DNA of 64,000 bases from Burkholderia sp. Bp8992 (GTDB lineage Bacteria > Pseudomonadota > Gammaproteobacteria > Burkholderiales > Burkholderiaceae), in assembly GCF_003853705.1 (NCBI RefSeq), contig NZ_QTQI01000031.1:23084-87083 (forward strand). The letters are read 5' to 3'. This document shows, one piece after another, positions 32,826-41,833 of the stretch; position 1 is the stretch's first letter; each line of letters begins with the position of its first letter. The notes under the pieces are model-generated. The model ran no database searches, was not told where the DNA came from, and saw nothing but the letters and a program-made list of their open reading frames with translations. A program made the position numbers and the translations under genes.

Positions 32826-33233
32826 TCAAGCGATCGTGACCGTCTCTTTCCAGCCGTAGACGATCTCGTCGTTCGTCTCGTCGTCCACATCACACAGGAT
32901 CGTGATCAGGTTTCCGCTGGGATCCAGAACGCGCGCAGCATATCCGGCTGGCATTCGCGCGATCTCCTTGAACGTCGCACCGACCTCCTTCAGATGCTGG
33001 CAAAAGACACCGAAGTCTTTTTCGACCCGGACCCGAAGGATCGAGATGCCACTCACCGGATCGCATTTTTCCCGAGAAACGAACTGACCAGTTCCGCCGT
33101 CGCCCCCGAACAAGACTTCCCGTTCGTCGACGACCTGAAAGCCCAGGCCACGGCCATAAAAATCCACCATGGCCCGAATACCCTTCGGCTTCACCGGAAT
33201 GACAAACCTGACCTTGTTTTTGATGTCGTCCAT
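32826..33233 (-). CDS. VOC-family (glyoxalase/bleomycin-resistance fold) protein
   Basis: This is a 135-residue protein from the ATG at 33233. It has the VOC signature: a first strand Val-Arg-Phe-Val-Ile-Pro-Val, helix Met-Val-Asp-Phe-Tyr-Gly-Arg-Gly-Leu-Gly-Phe, and a C-terminal Ala-Arg-Val-Leu-Asp-Pro-Ser-Gly-Asn-Leu-Ile-Thr-Ile. One metal ligand position near the start (usually His) is Val or Ile, while the C-terminal part keeps an acidic residue, so metal binding is doubtful. It may bind or modify a small hydrophobic compound. Codon use is less GC-rich than in neighbouring genes. It lies between two genes of unknown function in one tight run. Confidence 0.8.
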   Translation of the reverse strand: MDDIKNKVRFVIPVKPKGIRAMVDFYGRGLGFQVVDEREVLFGGDGGTGQFVSREKCDPVSGISILRVRVEKDFGVFCQHLKEVGATFKEIARMPAGYAARVLDPSGNLITILCDVDDETNDEIVYGWKETVTIA

Positions 33234-33283
33234 ATCGTCCCGCTTGCCTGCGGTTGGTTTGGCGGTATTCAGCGAGATGCCGA

Positions 33284-33706
33284 TCAACCCGACGCATTCG
33301 TCAATGGTGGCAACGAAATCCCGCCCTGCTCCAGGACAGCGATCGTCGTGCGAAGAAAAGCCAGCGGCTGATCGGTTCTCGCACCATACAAATCGACGAT
33401 CCCGACCTCGACAACGGCCTCGACCAGCGTCATAAACCTTTGCAACTCTCCATCCGGCAGTGCCGATTCGACTCCTGCCGGAACGGGATCGCCTCTGCCG
33501 TTGAGTTCGAGCAGTGCCCCTTTGCGCTCCCACTCGGGCAGGCTCCCGGCGACAGCGATGGAATCGAGATGAGCCAGAAGCGCATCGATGGCCGCGTGCG
33601 AAAGCCCGTTTGCGTCGCAATAACGACGCAAACACGAAGACGCATAGACCTGCATGCCGACTGGCGACAACATCGCCAGTCTCTCGATAAGCTCTTGTCC
33701 GTTCAC
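33284..33706 (-). CDS. Small helical protein of unknown function, first gene of cluster
   Basis: This is a 140-residue protein starting at GTG (33706), read Met-Asn-Gly-Gln-Glu-Leu. It is mainly helical and acidic, with Arg-Tyr-Cys-Asp-Ala-Asn-Gly-Leu and Leu-Pro-Glu-Trp-Glu-Arg-Lys-Gly. There is no signal peptide or membrane segment. It begins a minus-strand run of three genes (gaps 50 and 22 bases). GC content is visibly lower than in the surrounding loci, which hints at separate origin. I do not recognise the family. Confidence 0.65.
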   Translation of the reverse strand: MNGQELIERLAMLSPVGMQVYASSCLRRYCDANGLSHAAIDALLAHLDSIAVAGSLPEWERKGALLELNGRGDPVPAGVESALPDGELQRFMTLVEAVVEVGIVDLYGARTDQPLAFLRTTIAVLEQGGISLPPLTNASG

Positions 33707-33872
33707 GATCTCGGCACCGTCAACCGGGGCCGGCAGATCCTTTCGCCGGAGAAAGCGTCTGTCGACGTGTCACCCGCGCGCTCCCGGCCCGTCATCGATC
33801 AATCCCCTGCGTCAATCGCCCCGATCGACGCCCACGCGCACGATACCGCATTGCGCCGTCCCAAACACAAAC

Positions 33873-33900
33873 GGCCGGCACCGCAACGCGGCAGCCGGCC
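33873..33900 (-). terminator. Rho-independent-type terminator after amaB
   Basis: Reading the minus strand, GGCCGGC pairs with GCCGGCC, and inside it GCCGC pairs with GCGGT/C around GTT, giving a two-part stem. GTTTGTGTTT follows. It begins 39 bases past the stop of the dehydrogenase gene at 33940. Confidence 0.6.
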
Positions 33901-33939
33901 CTTTCTACTCACACGCAGCGCCCGTCCGGGCGCCCAGTA

Positions 33940-35451
33940 TCACACGTCGAACTTCACGCCCTGCGCCAGCGGCAGTTGCCGGCTGTAGTTGATCGTGTTC
34001 GTCGCACGACGCATATACGCCTTCCACGCATCCGAACCCGACTCGCGGCCGCCGCCGGTTTCCTTCTCGCCGCCGAACGCGCCGCCGATTTCCGCGCCGC
34101 TCGTGCCGATGTTCACGTTGACGATCCCGCAGTCGCTGCCGGCCGCCGACATGAACTGCTCGGCTTCACGCATGTCGTTCGTGAAGATCGCCGACGACAG
34201 GCCTTGTGGCACCGCGTTGTGCAGCTCGATTGCGTCGTCGAAGTTGTCGTAGACCATCACGTACAGGATCGGCGCGAACGTCTCGCGCTCGACCACCGCC
34301 GATTGCTTCGGCATCCGCACGATTGCCGGACGCACGTAGTACGCATCGGCATGACCAACATCGACGCGCTCGCCGCCTTTCACTTCGCCGCCCTGCTCGC
34401 GCGCATCGCCCAGCGCCTTCTGCATCGCGTCGAACGATGCGCGATCGACCAGCGGGCCGACCAGCGTGCCTTCTTCAAGCGGGTTGCCGACCTTCACCGA
34501 CGTGTAGGCCTTCTCGATGCGCGGCAGCAGCTGCTCGACCAGGCTGCGATGCACGATCAGGCGGCGCAGCGTCGTGCAGCGCTGGCCGGCCGTGCCGACC
34601 GCCGCGAACGTCACGGCACGCACGACGAGATCCAGATCGGCGCTCGGCGCGACGATCATCCCGTTGTTGCCGCCGAGTTCGAGGATGCCGCGTGCAAGAC
34701 GCTGGCTCAGCACCTTCGCGACTTCCTGGCCCATCCGCACGCTGCCCGTCGCGCTGACGACCGGCACCTTCTTCGACGCCGTCAGCACCTCGCCGACATC
34801 GCGCATGCCGAGCACCAGCTGGCTCAGTTCCGCCGGCGCGACGCCCGGATGCGTCTTCTCGAATTCGCGGATCGCCTTCTGGAGCAGCACGTGGCACGCG
34901 ATCGCGGTGAGCGGCGTCTTCTCGGACGGCTTCCACACGACCGAATCGCCGCACACGAACGCGAGTGCCGCGTTCCATGCCCACACCGCAACCGGGAAGT
35001 TGAACGCCGAGATCACGCCGCACACGCCGATCGGGTGCCACGTTTCCATCATCCGGTGGCCCGGGCGCTCGGACGCGATCGTCAGGCCGTAAAGCTGGCG
35101 CGACAGACCGACCGCGAAATCGCAGATGTCGATCATTTCCTGCACTTCGCCGAGGCCTTCCGACGTGATCTTGCCGGCCTCGAGCGTGACGAGGCGGCCA
35201 AGCTCGGCCTTGTGCTCGCGCAGGACGTTGCCGAACACGCGCACGAGTTCGCCGCGCACCGGCGCCGGCACCGTGCGCCACTTGAGGAATGCGTCGTGCG
35301 CGGCGTCGATCTTGCGTTCCGCGTCGGCCGGCGTGTCGACAGCCAGCGTCGCGAGCGTCGCGCCGTCGAGCGGCGAACGCGCGGTCAGCGCATTGCCTTT
35401 CCACTGGGCGAGATCGATGTCGAGCGCGGCAAGAATGTCGTTGAATTGCAT
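33940..35451 (-). CDS. amaB: L-piperidine-6-carboxylate (alpha-aminoadipic semialdehyde) dehydrogenase, ALDH7 type
   Basis: This is a 503-residue aldehyde dehydrogenase with GAGGAAG just before the ATG at 35451. It has Phe-Asn-Phe-Pro-Val-Ala-Val-Trp-Ala-Trp-Asn in the NAD site, Trp-Lys-Pro-Ser-Glu-Lys-Thr-Pro, the general base in Leu-Glu-Leu-Gly-Gly-Asn-Asn and the nucleophile in Gly-Gln-Arg-Cys-Thr-Thr-Leu-Arg-Arg. The C-terminal Gly-Thr-Ser-Gly-Ala-Glu-Ile-Gly-Gly-Ala-Phe-Gly-Gly-Glu is the ALDH7 (antiquitin/AmaB) signature. It oxidises P6C to 2-aminoadipate in lysine breakdown. The neighbouring permease and flavoprotein genes support this. Confidence 0.9.
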   Translation of the reverse strand: MQFNDILAALDIDLAQWKGNALTARSPLDGATLATLAVDTPADAERKIDAAHDAFLKWRTVPAPVRGELVRVFGNVLREHKAELGRLVTLEAGKITSEGLGEVQEMIDICDFAVGLSRQLYGLTIASERPGHRMMETWHPIGVCGVISAFNFPVAVWAWNAALAFVCGDSVVWKPSEKTPLTAIACHVLLQKAIREFEKTHPGVAPAELSQLVLGMRDVGEVLTASKKVPVVSATGSVRMGQEVAKVLSQRLARGILELGGNNGMIVAPSADLDLVVRAVTFAAVGTAGQRCTTLRRLIVHRSLVEQLLPRIEKAYTSVKVGNPLEEGTLVGPLVDRASFDAMQKALGDAREQGGEVKGGERVDVGHADAYYVRPAIVRMPKQSAVVERETFAPILYVMVYDNFDDAIELHNAVPQGLSSAIFTNDMREAEQFMSAAGSDCGIVNVNIGTSGAEIGGAFGGEKETGGGRESGSDAWKAYMRRATNTINYSRQLPLAQGVKFDV

Positions 35452-36083
35452 CACTTCCTCTTCAGGGACAGATTGATCGGTGCGGCGGCAGCGCCGCCCG
35501 CGTGATTCGATTGGAGCGCGTTCGCGCGCCCTGTGCAAGCGGATGCGCCGCGCGGCGGGCCCGGTGCGCCGTACGGCGCATCGCGCTGCGCCGCCGCCGG
35601 AAGCCCGGCCGGACGGCGCGCACCCGCCTCGCAAGGCACGATCCATGAAACACATTGTCGGCGGCCACAAGTCGGGCCGCTATTGATATTAACTCACGAC
35701 TTCATTCTCAAAACGCAACAACTCGGCAGTCCACCCCGTGCGTTTCCATCCCGATATGGGACGTATCCGAAGCCCGCAGCCATGCCGTCAGACAGGTCGA
35801 GGCACGACTCAAGTTGATGACAAACCCGCATCACCCTGTTCGGAAATATCGTTTGCCCGCGGCGCATCGGGCACACACAATCGGGGCGGCGTCGAGGTGC
35901 AGCGCACCCGGCGCGCCGCCGGCCGCCGCTACGGCAGCCGGACGCCAGACGAACGCGACACGCATCGCGGCCCGGTTCATCCGGCCCGTTTCGCACCGTA
36001 TCACCGCTGCCCGGCCCGCGCCCGGCAACGCGTCGCGCTTCGTCACCGAAAAACAATCCCGGAGACAGCGCCCAGCGCCCGCC
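35452..36083. other. Divergent intergenic region amaB / permease
   Basis: This is 632 bases without a supportable gene. A 16-base perfect palindrome lies at 35565-35580. A short AT-rich patch at 35683-35725 is the most promoter-like part for the permease gene. Open frames across it are GC-bias artefacts with no ribosome site. Confidence 0.5.
35565..35580. promoter_or_regulatory. 16-base perfect palindrome
   Basis: TGCGCCGTACGGCGCA is fully self-complementary. It lies 114 bases upstream of amaB in the amaB/permease gap. It could be an operator, for example for the TetR regulator at 39203. One or two such palindromes are expected by chance in 64 kb of GC-rich DNA, so support is modest. Confidence 0.35.
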
Positions 36084-37664
36084 ATGCATTCAGATGCCCG
36101 CCCCGATTCGCCCCGTCCTTCCGGCTCGCCGCCCGCGAAGCCGTCCCTCCACCGTGCGCTCCAGGCCCGCCATCTGCGCATGATCGCGATCGGAGGCTCG
36201 ATCGGCACGGGCCTGTTCGTCGCGTCCGGCGCGTCGATCTCGCAGGCCGGCCCCGGCGGCGCGATGCTCGCGTACATGGTGATCGGCCTGATGGTCTATT
36301 TCCTGATGACGAGCCTCGGCGAGATGGCCGCGTTCATGCCGGTGTCGGGCTCGTTCGCGACCTACGGCGCGAAGTTCGTCGACGAAGGCTTCGGCTTCGC
36401 GCTCGGCTGGAACTACTGGTACAGCTGGGCCGTGACGTTGGCGGTGGAGCTCGTCGCCGGGCAGCTCGTGATGGGCTACTGGTTCCCGCACGTGCCGGGC
36501 GTCTGGTGGAGCGCGCTGTTCCTCACCTTGATCTTCGCGCTCAACGCGCTCTCGGTGCGCGGCTTTGGCGAAGCCGAATACTGGTTCGCGCTGATCAAGG
36601 TGCTGACGGTGCTCGCGTTCGTCGGCGTCGGCCTGCTGATGATCTTCGGGATCATGCAGGGCGGCCCGAGCGCCGGCTGGGGCAACTTCACGATCGGCGA
36701 CGCACCGTTCGCCGGCGGCTGGGCGACGATGCTCGGCGTCGCGATGATCGCGGGCTTCTCGTTCCAGGGCACCGAGATGATCGGCGTCGCGGCCGGCGAA
36801 TCGGAGAACCCGCGCACGACGATTCCGCGCGCGGTGAGCCAGATCTTCTGGCGCATCCTGCTGTTCTACGTGTTCGCGATCTTCGTGATCGGCGTGCTGA
36901 TTCCCTATACCGACCCGAGCCTGCTGAAAAGCGACGTGACCGACATCGGCGTGAGCCCGTTCACGCTGGTGTTCCGCCACGCGGGCCTCGCCTTCGCGGC
37001 CGGCGTGATGAACGCGGTAATCCTGACGGCCGTGCTGTCGGCCGGCAACTCGGGCATGTACGCGTCGACGCGGATGCTCTTCAACCTCGCGGTCGAAGGC
37101 CGCGCGCCGAAGCTGTTCGCGAAGCTGTCGCCGGGCGGCGTGCCGCGCAACGCGCTGTATGCGACCACCGCCGTCGGCGCGCTGTGCTTCCTCACATCGT
37201 TGTACGGCGACAAGACCGTGTACATGTGGCTGCTGAACACGTCGGGCATGGCCGGCTTCATCACGTGGCTCGGCATCGCGGTCAGCCACTACCGGTTCCG
37301 CAAGGGCTTCCTGAAGCAGGGCTACCGGCTCGACCAGCTGCCGTACCGGTCGAAGTGGTTCCCGTTCGGCCCGCTGTTCGCGTTCGCGCTGTGCGCGGTC
37401 GTCGCGCTCGGCCAGGACTACCAGGCGTTCCTCTCCGACAAGATCGACTGGGTCGGCGTCGCCGCGACCTACATCGGCCTGCCGTTCTTCCTCGCGATCT
37501 GGCTCGGCTATGCGCTCGTGCGCAAATGCCGCCTCGTGCGCTACGAAGACATGGAGATCGCGCCGTGGATCGAACGCAACGCGACGCCCGAAACCGCGCC
37601 GCAGGCCGACACCGGCTACGCGGGCTACGTCGCGCGCCCGGCCAACCCGACGCCGGGCGCCTGA
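36084..37664 (+). CDS. lysP: Amino acid permease, LysP-like (APC superfamily)
   Basis: This is a 526-residue inner-membrane transporter from the ATG at 36084. The start Leu-Gln-Ala-Arg-His-Leu-Arg-Met-Ile-Ala-Ile-Gly-Gly-Ser-Ile-Gly-Thr-Gly-Leu-Phe is the amino-acid-permease (AAT family) first helix with its Gly-Ser-Ile-Gly-Thr-Gly substrate loop. Phe-Ser-Phe-Gln-Gly-Thr-Glu-Met-Ile-Gly-Val-Ala-Ala-Gly-Glu-Ser-Glu-Asn-Pro follows in helix 6, then twelve helices in all. This form, with Thr-Glu after Gly, is close to lysine permease LysP. It lies between the P6C dehydrogenase and the pipecolate-oxidase-like genes, so lysine or pipecolate is the likely substrate. Confidence 0.85.
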   Translation: MHSDARPDSPRPSGSPPAKPSLHRALQARHLRMIAIGGSIGTGLFVASGASISQAGPGGAMLAYMVIGLMVYFLMTSLGEMAAFMPVSGSFATYGAKFVDEGFGFALGWNYWYSWAVTLAVELVAGQLVMGYWFPHVPGVWWSALFLTLIFALNALSVRGFGEAEYWFALIKVLTVLAFVGVGLLMIFGIMQGGPSAGWGNFTIGDAPFAGGWATMLGVAMIAGFSFQGTEMIGVAAGESENPRTTIPRAVSQIFWRILLFYVFAIFVIGVLIPYTDPSLLKSDVTDIGVSPFTLVFRHAGLAFAAGVMNAVILTAVLSAGNSGMYASTRMLFNLAVEGRAPKLFAKLSPGGVPRNALYATTAVGALCFLTSLYGDKTVYMWLLNTSGMAGFITWLGIAVSHYRFRKGFLKQGYRLDQLPYRSKWFPFGPLFAFALCAVVALGQDYQAFLSDKIDWVGVAATYIGLPFFLAIWLGYALVRKCRLVRYEDMEIAPWIERNATPETAPQADTGYAGYVARPANPTPGA

Positions 37665-37806
37665 AGCCTGACGTCACGCTTCGCGCCGGCTGCCGCCCGA
37701 CCGCGGCGGCCGGCCCCTGACAACCCCCATTCGACGCGGCGCGCGCGTTCAGGCAAGATCGACGCGCGCCGTCCGTTTCTCCGCCGTCACGAATCATCGA
37801 AATCGC

Positions 37807-39075
37807 ATGCAGAACTTCTACGAAGCCACCGTTACCCGCCAGCCGTACCCGCAACTGACCGGCACGATCGATACGCAGGTCTGCATCGTCGGCGGCGGCC
37901 TCGCCGGCCTGTGCACGGCGCTCGGCCTCGTCGAGCGCGGCGTGCACGACGTCGTCGTGCTCGACAGCGAACGGGTCGGCTTCGGCGCGTCGGGCCGCAA
38001 CGGCGGCTTCGTGTTCGGCGGCTACAGCCTCGACAACGCCGACCTGCTGCGCATGCTCGGCCGCGACGAAGGGCGCCGGCTGTACCGGCTCACCGTCGAT
38101 GCGGTCGACCTGATCCGCACGCGCATTGCACGTTACGGAATCGACTGCGACATCGTCGACCAGGGCGTGATGCTGGCGAACTGGTTCGACGACCCGTCGC
38201 GGCTCGACGGCGTGCGCACGCTGATGAAGAACGAACTCGGCGTCGACTGGGAACCCGTCCCGACCGGCGCGCTGCGCGAGCGGCTGAAGACGCAACGCTA
38301 TTACGGCGGCCTGTTCGAGCCGAACGCGTTCCACTTCCATCCGCTCAAGTACGTGCTCGGCGTCGCGGCGGCCGCGTCGCGCGGCGGCGCACGCGTGTAT
38401 GAACGCTCGGCGGCGCTCGGCATCGCGCGCGAAGGCGCCGGGTACGTCGTGCGCACGGCGCAGGGTGCGGTGCGCGCAAAGGACGTCGTGTTCGCCGGCG
38501 GCGGTTACGCGCGCGGCGTGTCGCCGCGCATCGAGCGCGCGGTGCTGCCGATCGCGACCTACGTGATCGCGACCGAACCGCTCGGCACGCGGCTGCCCGA
38601 CGCGATCGACGCGCCGTACGCGATCTACGACACGCGTTTCGCGTTCGACTACTACCGCCCGCTGAAGGACACGCGGATCCTGTGGGGCGGCCGGATCTCG
38701 GTGCTCGACCGCGGCCCCGACGCGATCGCGCGCCTGCTGCGGCGCGACCTGCTGCGCGTGTATCCGCAACTGGAAGGCGTGAAGGTCGACTACGCGTGGG
38801 GCGGGCTGATGAGCTACGCGCGGCACAAGATGCCGCAGATCGGGCGCGACGCGGACGGCGTGTGGCACGCAATCGCGTTCGGCGGCCACGGAATGGCGCC
38901 GACCACGGTGGCCGGCGAAGCGCTCGCCGCCGCGCTGGCCGAAGGCCGGCCGGTGCCGGACGGCTTCGCCGCGTTCGGGCTCACACGCACGTTCGGGCTG
39001 GCCGGCCTCGCCGCCGCGCAGCTCACGTACACCGCATACCAGGCCCGCGACGCGCTCGCATCGTGCCGCCGCTGA
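37807..39075 (+). CDS. amaA: FAD-dependent oxidoreductase, L-pipecolate oxidase-like
   Basis: This is a 422-residue DAO-family flavoprotein. It has the N-terminal Val-Cys-Ile-Val-Gly-Gly-Gly-Leu-Ala-Gly-Leu dinucleotide site at about 25-35, Gly-Phe-Gly-Ala-Ser-Gly-Arg-Asn-Gly-Gly-Phe near 58 (the GxSGRNGG motif of the PuuB/AmaA branch), and the C-terminal Ala-Phe-Gly-Gly-His-Gly-Met. AmaA of Pseudomonas putida oxidises L-pipecolate to P6C, the substrate of AmaB, and this gene sits near amaB and the permease gene in the same pathway order. A glycine or gamma-glutamylputrescine oxidase-like role is the main alternative. A TetR gene follows in the same direction. Confidence 0.85.
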   Translation: MQNFYEATVTRQPYPQLTGTIDTQVCIVGGGLAGLCTALGLVERGVHDVVVLDSERVGFGASGRNGGFVFGGYSLDNADLLRMLGRDEGRRLYRLTVDAVDLIRTRIARYGIDCDIVDQGVMLANWFDDPSRLDGVRTLMKNELGVDWEPVPTGALRERLKTQRYYGGLFEPNAFHFHPLKYVLGVAAAASRGGARVYERSAALGIAREGAGYVVRTAQGAVRAKDVVFAGGGYARGVSPRIERAVLPIATYVIATEPLGTRLPDAIDAPYAIYDTRFAFDYYRPLKDTRILWGGRISVLDRGPDAIARLLRRDLLRVYPQLEGVKVDYAWGGLMSYARHKMPQIGRDADGVWHAIAFGGHGMAPTTVAGEALAAALAEGRPVPDGFAAFGLTRTFGLAGLAAAQLTYTAYQARDALASCRR

Positions 39076-39202
39076 GCGGCCGCGGCAGCGGAAACGGCCC
39101 GCCGGGCGGCCTTGCCGATTAGAGCGGAAGGTCGGCCGGGCGGCGATTTCCCGCATGCTAGAATGCCTCTTCCAAGCCGCCGCGAAGCCACAACAAAGTC
39201 AC

Positions 39203-39877
39203 ATGAAAGCAGGAAGCAAGGCCGCCACGTCCGATACCCGCGCGCTTGCGTCCGAAGCGCGGCGTAAATACGATCCCGAGCAAACCAAGCGCAACATCCT
39301 CGATGTCGCCACGCAGGAATTCTCTGCGATGGGCCTCGCCGGTGCACGCGTCGACGCGATCGCCGAGCGCACGAACACGACGAAGCGCATGCTCTACTAC
39401 TACTTCGAAAGCAAGGAAGGCCTGTACGAGGCCGTGCTGGAGAAGGTGTACGGCGACATCCGCGCGCTCGAGCAGGAACTGCACGTCGGCGACATGGAGC
39501 CGCGCGAAGGCATGCGCCGCCTCGTCGAATTCACGTTCGACTATCACGACAAGCATCGCGACTTCGTCCGTCTCGTGTCGATCGAGAACATCCACGGCGC
39601 GAAGTATGTCGAACAGCTGAAGTCGTTCAAGAACCGCAACGTCAGCATCATCAAGACGCTCGAGGAACTGGTCGAGCGTGGTGCGGCCAGCGGCGTGTTC
39701 CGCAAGGACATCGACGCCTTCGACCTGCACCTGCTGATCAGCTCGTTCTGCTTCCATCGCGTGTCGAACCGCTACACGTTCGGCGCCGCGTTCGGCCGCG
39801 ATCCGTCGGCGCCGCGCCTGCGCGCGCGGCATCGCGACACGATCGCCGACGCCGTGCTGCGCTACGTCGCCGCATAA
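39203..39877 (+). CDS. TetR-family transcriptional regulator
   Basis: This is a 224-residue regulator starting Met-Lys-Ala-Gly-Ser at 39203. The helix-turn-helix is in residues about 28-75: Lys-Arg-Asn-Ile-Leu-Asp-Val-Ala-Thr-Gln-Glu-Phe, then Gly-Leu-Ala-Gly-Ala-Arg-Val-Asp-Ala-Ile-Ala-Glu-Arg-Thr and Lys-Arg-Met-Leu-Tyr-Tyr-Tyr-Phe. This matches the RutR-like TetR subgroup. The C-terminal ligand domain has no recognised signature. It lies 127 bases after the pipecolate-oxidase-like gene and may regulate the lysine cluster. It ends convergently with the phospholipase D-like gene. Confidence 0.9.
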   Translation: MKAGSKAATSDTRALASEARRKYDPEQTKRNILDVATQEFSAMGLAGARVDAIAERTNTTKRMLYYYFESKEGLYEAVLEKVYGDIRALEQELHVGDMEPREGMRRLVEFTFDYHDKHRDFVRLVSIENIHGAKYVEQLKSFKNRNVSIIKTLEELVERGAASGVFRKDIDAFDLHLLISSFCFHRVSNRYTFGAAFGRDPSAPRLRARHRDTIADAVLRYVAA

Positions 39878-39934
39878 GCAGCGATAACCGCCGGCCGGGG
39901 CACGCACCCTCTGCGCCCGTCGCGCTTCAGCGCG

Positions 39935-41728
39935 TCAGTCCGTCGGCGCGGTCGACGCCAGCGCGATCCGCGCCTTCTCTTCCGGGCTTCCCGCCACGTA
40001 ATACTTCTTCGCCCAGCTCGAATCGGGCGCGAGCGCGAGCCGCGCATGCGCGCCCGTCCCGGCATCCGTGCCGTGCTGCTTCGCGTTGATCGCCAGCGCC
40101 CGCGCGCGATAGTGCTCGTAGAGCCGCAGGAATTCCGCGAGATAGATCGCCGCGATCCGCTGGTCGCGGATCTCGAGCAGGTTCTCGTCGTTGTATTGCT
40201 CCGAATTGCGGCTCATGTTCGCCGAGCCCGTATAGACGACCGGATGCGCGCCTTCCGCATCGATCACGATGAACTTGTGATGGATCACGACGGGCGGAAA
40301 GGCCGGCGCCGGCTCGCCCGGAAAGAGCCGCAGCTCCGGCGCGAAGCCCTGCGGCACGGTGGCCGGCGAGAAATACGCGGCATCGATCACGTCGTGGTTG
40401 TCGCGGCTGCGGTGGTACAGCTCGAGGTTCGCGAGCGTCGCCGCATCGAGCGCCTGGCCCGCCTGCTGCGCGGTATCGGCCTTCGTCGCACTGCCGACGT
40501 TGATCCTGTTCACCAGCCCGAACATCATCAGCCCGCGGTCGCCGGCCGCGAAACAGGCGTCGCGCAGCGCCGCATCGGTCGGCATGAACAGGCAGAACGA
40601 CACCGAATGCTTCGCGGCCGCGATCGCGGCGACGATCGTGTCGATCTCCGTGCGCTGCCCCGCCGGCTCCGGCGAAAACGCGACGCGCACCTGCGCACTG
40701 CCGATCGTCATCGGCGCCGACCAGCCCGACGTCAGCTTCGCCGTCTCCGCAATCGACGGATTCCCGGCCAGCGCATGCGCGCGGTCGTTGTACAGCGCGG
40801 CCAGCACGGACGAGTCGAATGCGTGCAGCACGTTGGCCTGCTCGGTCAGCCCCTCGGTCGTGAAGTTCGCGGACCCGGTCAGCACGCGCGCGGGCGCCGG
40901 ATTCGACGGTGCGTCGGTCACGATGAACTTGTCGTGCATGATGTGCGTCTTGTCGCGCGGCGCGAGCGTCGCGAGGCCCTGCAGCGCGTCGACGGCCGGC
41001 TGGTTCGGCGACGGCAGCGGCGGCTTGCCCTTGCGCGCCGTGGTGTGCGCGTCGTAGACGATCGCGAGCGACGCTTCGCCGTGCTTGCGCCCAAACGCCT
41101 CGAACGCGGGCAGCGCCCACAGCGTGTCGGTCAGGTGATAGACGGCCGACGCCGCGCGCGACGCGGGGTCGAGCATCTCCGCGAACACCTGCTCCATGTC
41201 GTTCGCGAGCCAGGTGCGCAGCTTCAGCGCCTGCGCCGCGCCCGGCGCCTGGTTCGGCGCGAGACCCAGCGCCGCGACCTGCTTCGCGAACGCCTGCGAG
41301 CTGACCACCGCGCGGTTGAACCACGTACCGATGCCGTCCTCGATGTGTGCGGGCAGCACGACGTCGCACACGCCGGCCTGCGCGTCGAGCACCTGCAGGT
41401 TCGCCGGCGTGCCGACGACCGGGTAGACGTCGTAGCGGAACGACGCACCGCGGTCCTGAGGATCGATGCGCGCATCCCACCACATGAATTTCTGGATCGG
41501 CGCCTGGTCGGTCGGTGCGTCGCCCTGCGTGTCGGCGGCCGGGCCGTCGAACGTCAGGCGGTTCGGCAGCCAGCTGTCCGGCGCACGCGTCTTGCCGTCG
41601 ACCGACCAGAAGCCCGGCGTGCGCCGGATCGCGAAGCCGAGGAAATCGGGCCGCGACGCCGCATCGGGCCAGTCGAAGGCCAGCAGGACCAAGGTGGGGG
41701 AAAGATAGCTGCGCACGCTGACGGTCAT
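39935..41728 (-). CDS. Phospholipase D-like protein with two HKD motifs
   Basis: This is a 597-residue protein with no signal peptide. It has two PLD active-site halves: Met-His-Asp-Lys-Phe-Ile-Val-Thr-Asp followed by Thr-Gly-Ser-Ala-Asn-Phe-Thr in the middle, and Ile-His-His-Lys-Phe-Ile-Val-Ile-Asp followed by Tyr-Thr-Gly-Ser-Ala-Asn-Met-Ser near the C-terminus. Both keep His, Lys and the downstream Asn, so the enzyme is probably active as a phosphodiesterase or transphosphatidylase. The N-terminal 170 residues are a beta-rich domain of unknown type. It could act on lipids, nucleic acid or as a secreted effector. Nothing next to it shows an export system. Confidence 0.82.
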   Translation of the reverse strand: MTVSVRSYLSPTLVLLAFDWPDAASRPDFLGFAIRRTPGFWSVDGKTRAPDSWLPNRLTFDGPAADTQGDAPTDQAPIQKFMWWDARIDPQDRGASFRYDVYPVVGTPANLQVLDAQAGVCDVVLPAHIEDGIGTWFNRAVVSSQAFAKQVAALGLAPNQAPGAAQALKLRTWLANDMEQVFAEMLDPASRAASAVYHLTDTLWALPAFEAFGRKHGEASLAIVYDAHTTARKGKPPLPSPNQPAVDALQGLATLAPRDKTHIMHDKFIVTDAPSNPAPARVLTGSANFTTEGLTEQANVLHAFDSSVLAALYNDRAHALAGNPSIAETAKLTSGWSAPMTIGSAQVRVAFSPEPAGQRTEIDTIVAAIAAAKHSVSFCLFMPTDAALRDACFAAGDRGLMMFGLVNRINVGSATKADTAQQAGQALDAATLANLELYHRSRDNHDVIDAAYFSPATVPQGFAPELRLFPGEPAPAFPPVVIHHKFIVIDAEGAHPVVYTGSANMSRNSEQYNDENLLEIRDQRIAAIYLAEFLRLYEHYRARALAINAKQHGTDAGTGAHARLALAPDSSWAKKYYVAGSPEEKARIALASTAPTD

Positions 41729-41833
41729 TCGTTGCTCCCTGGCCAGGCGGCCGGTCGAGGTGAATGGGTCAGTGTTGACGGCGGTTCTTCCCGCGGGATG
41801 ACGGTTCGATGAACCTTGTATGTCGGACGCGCG

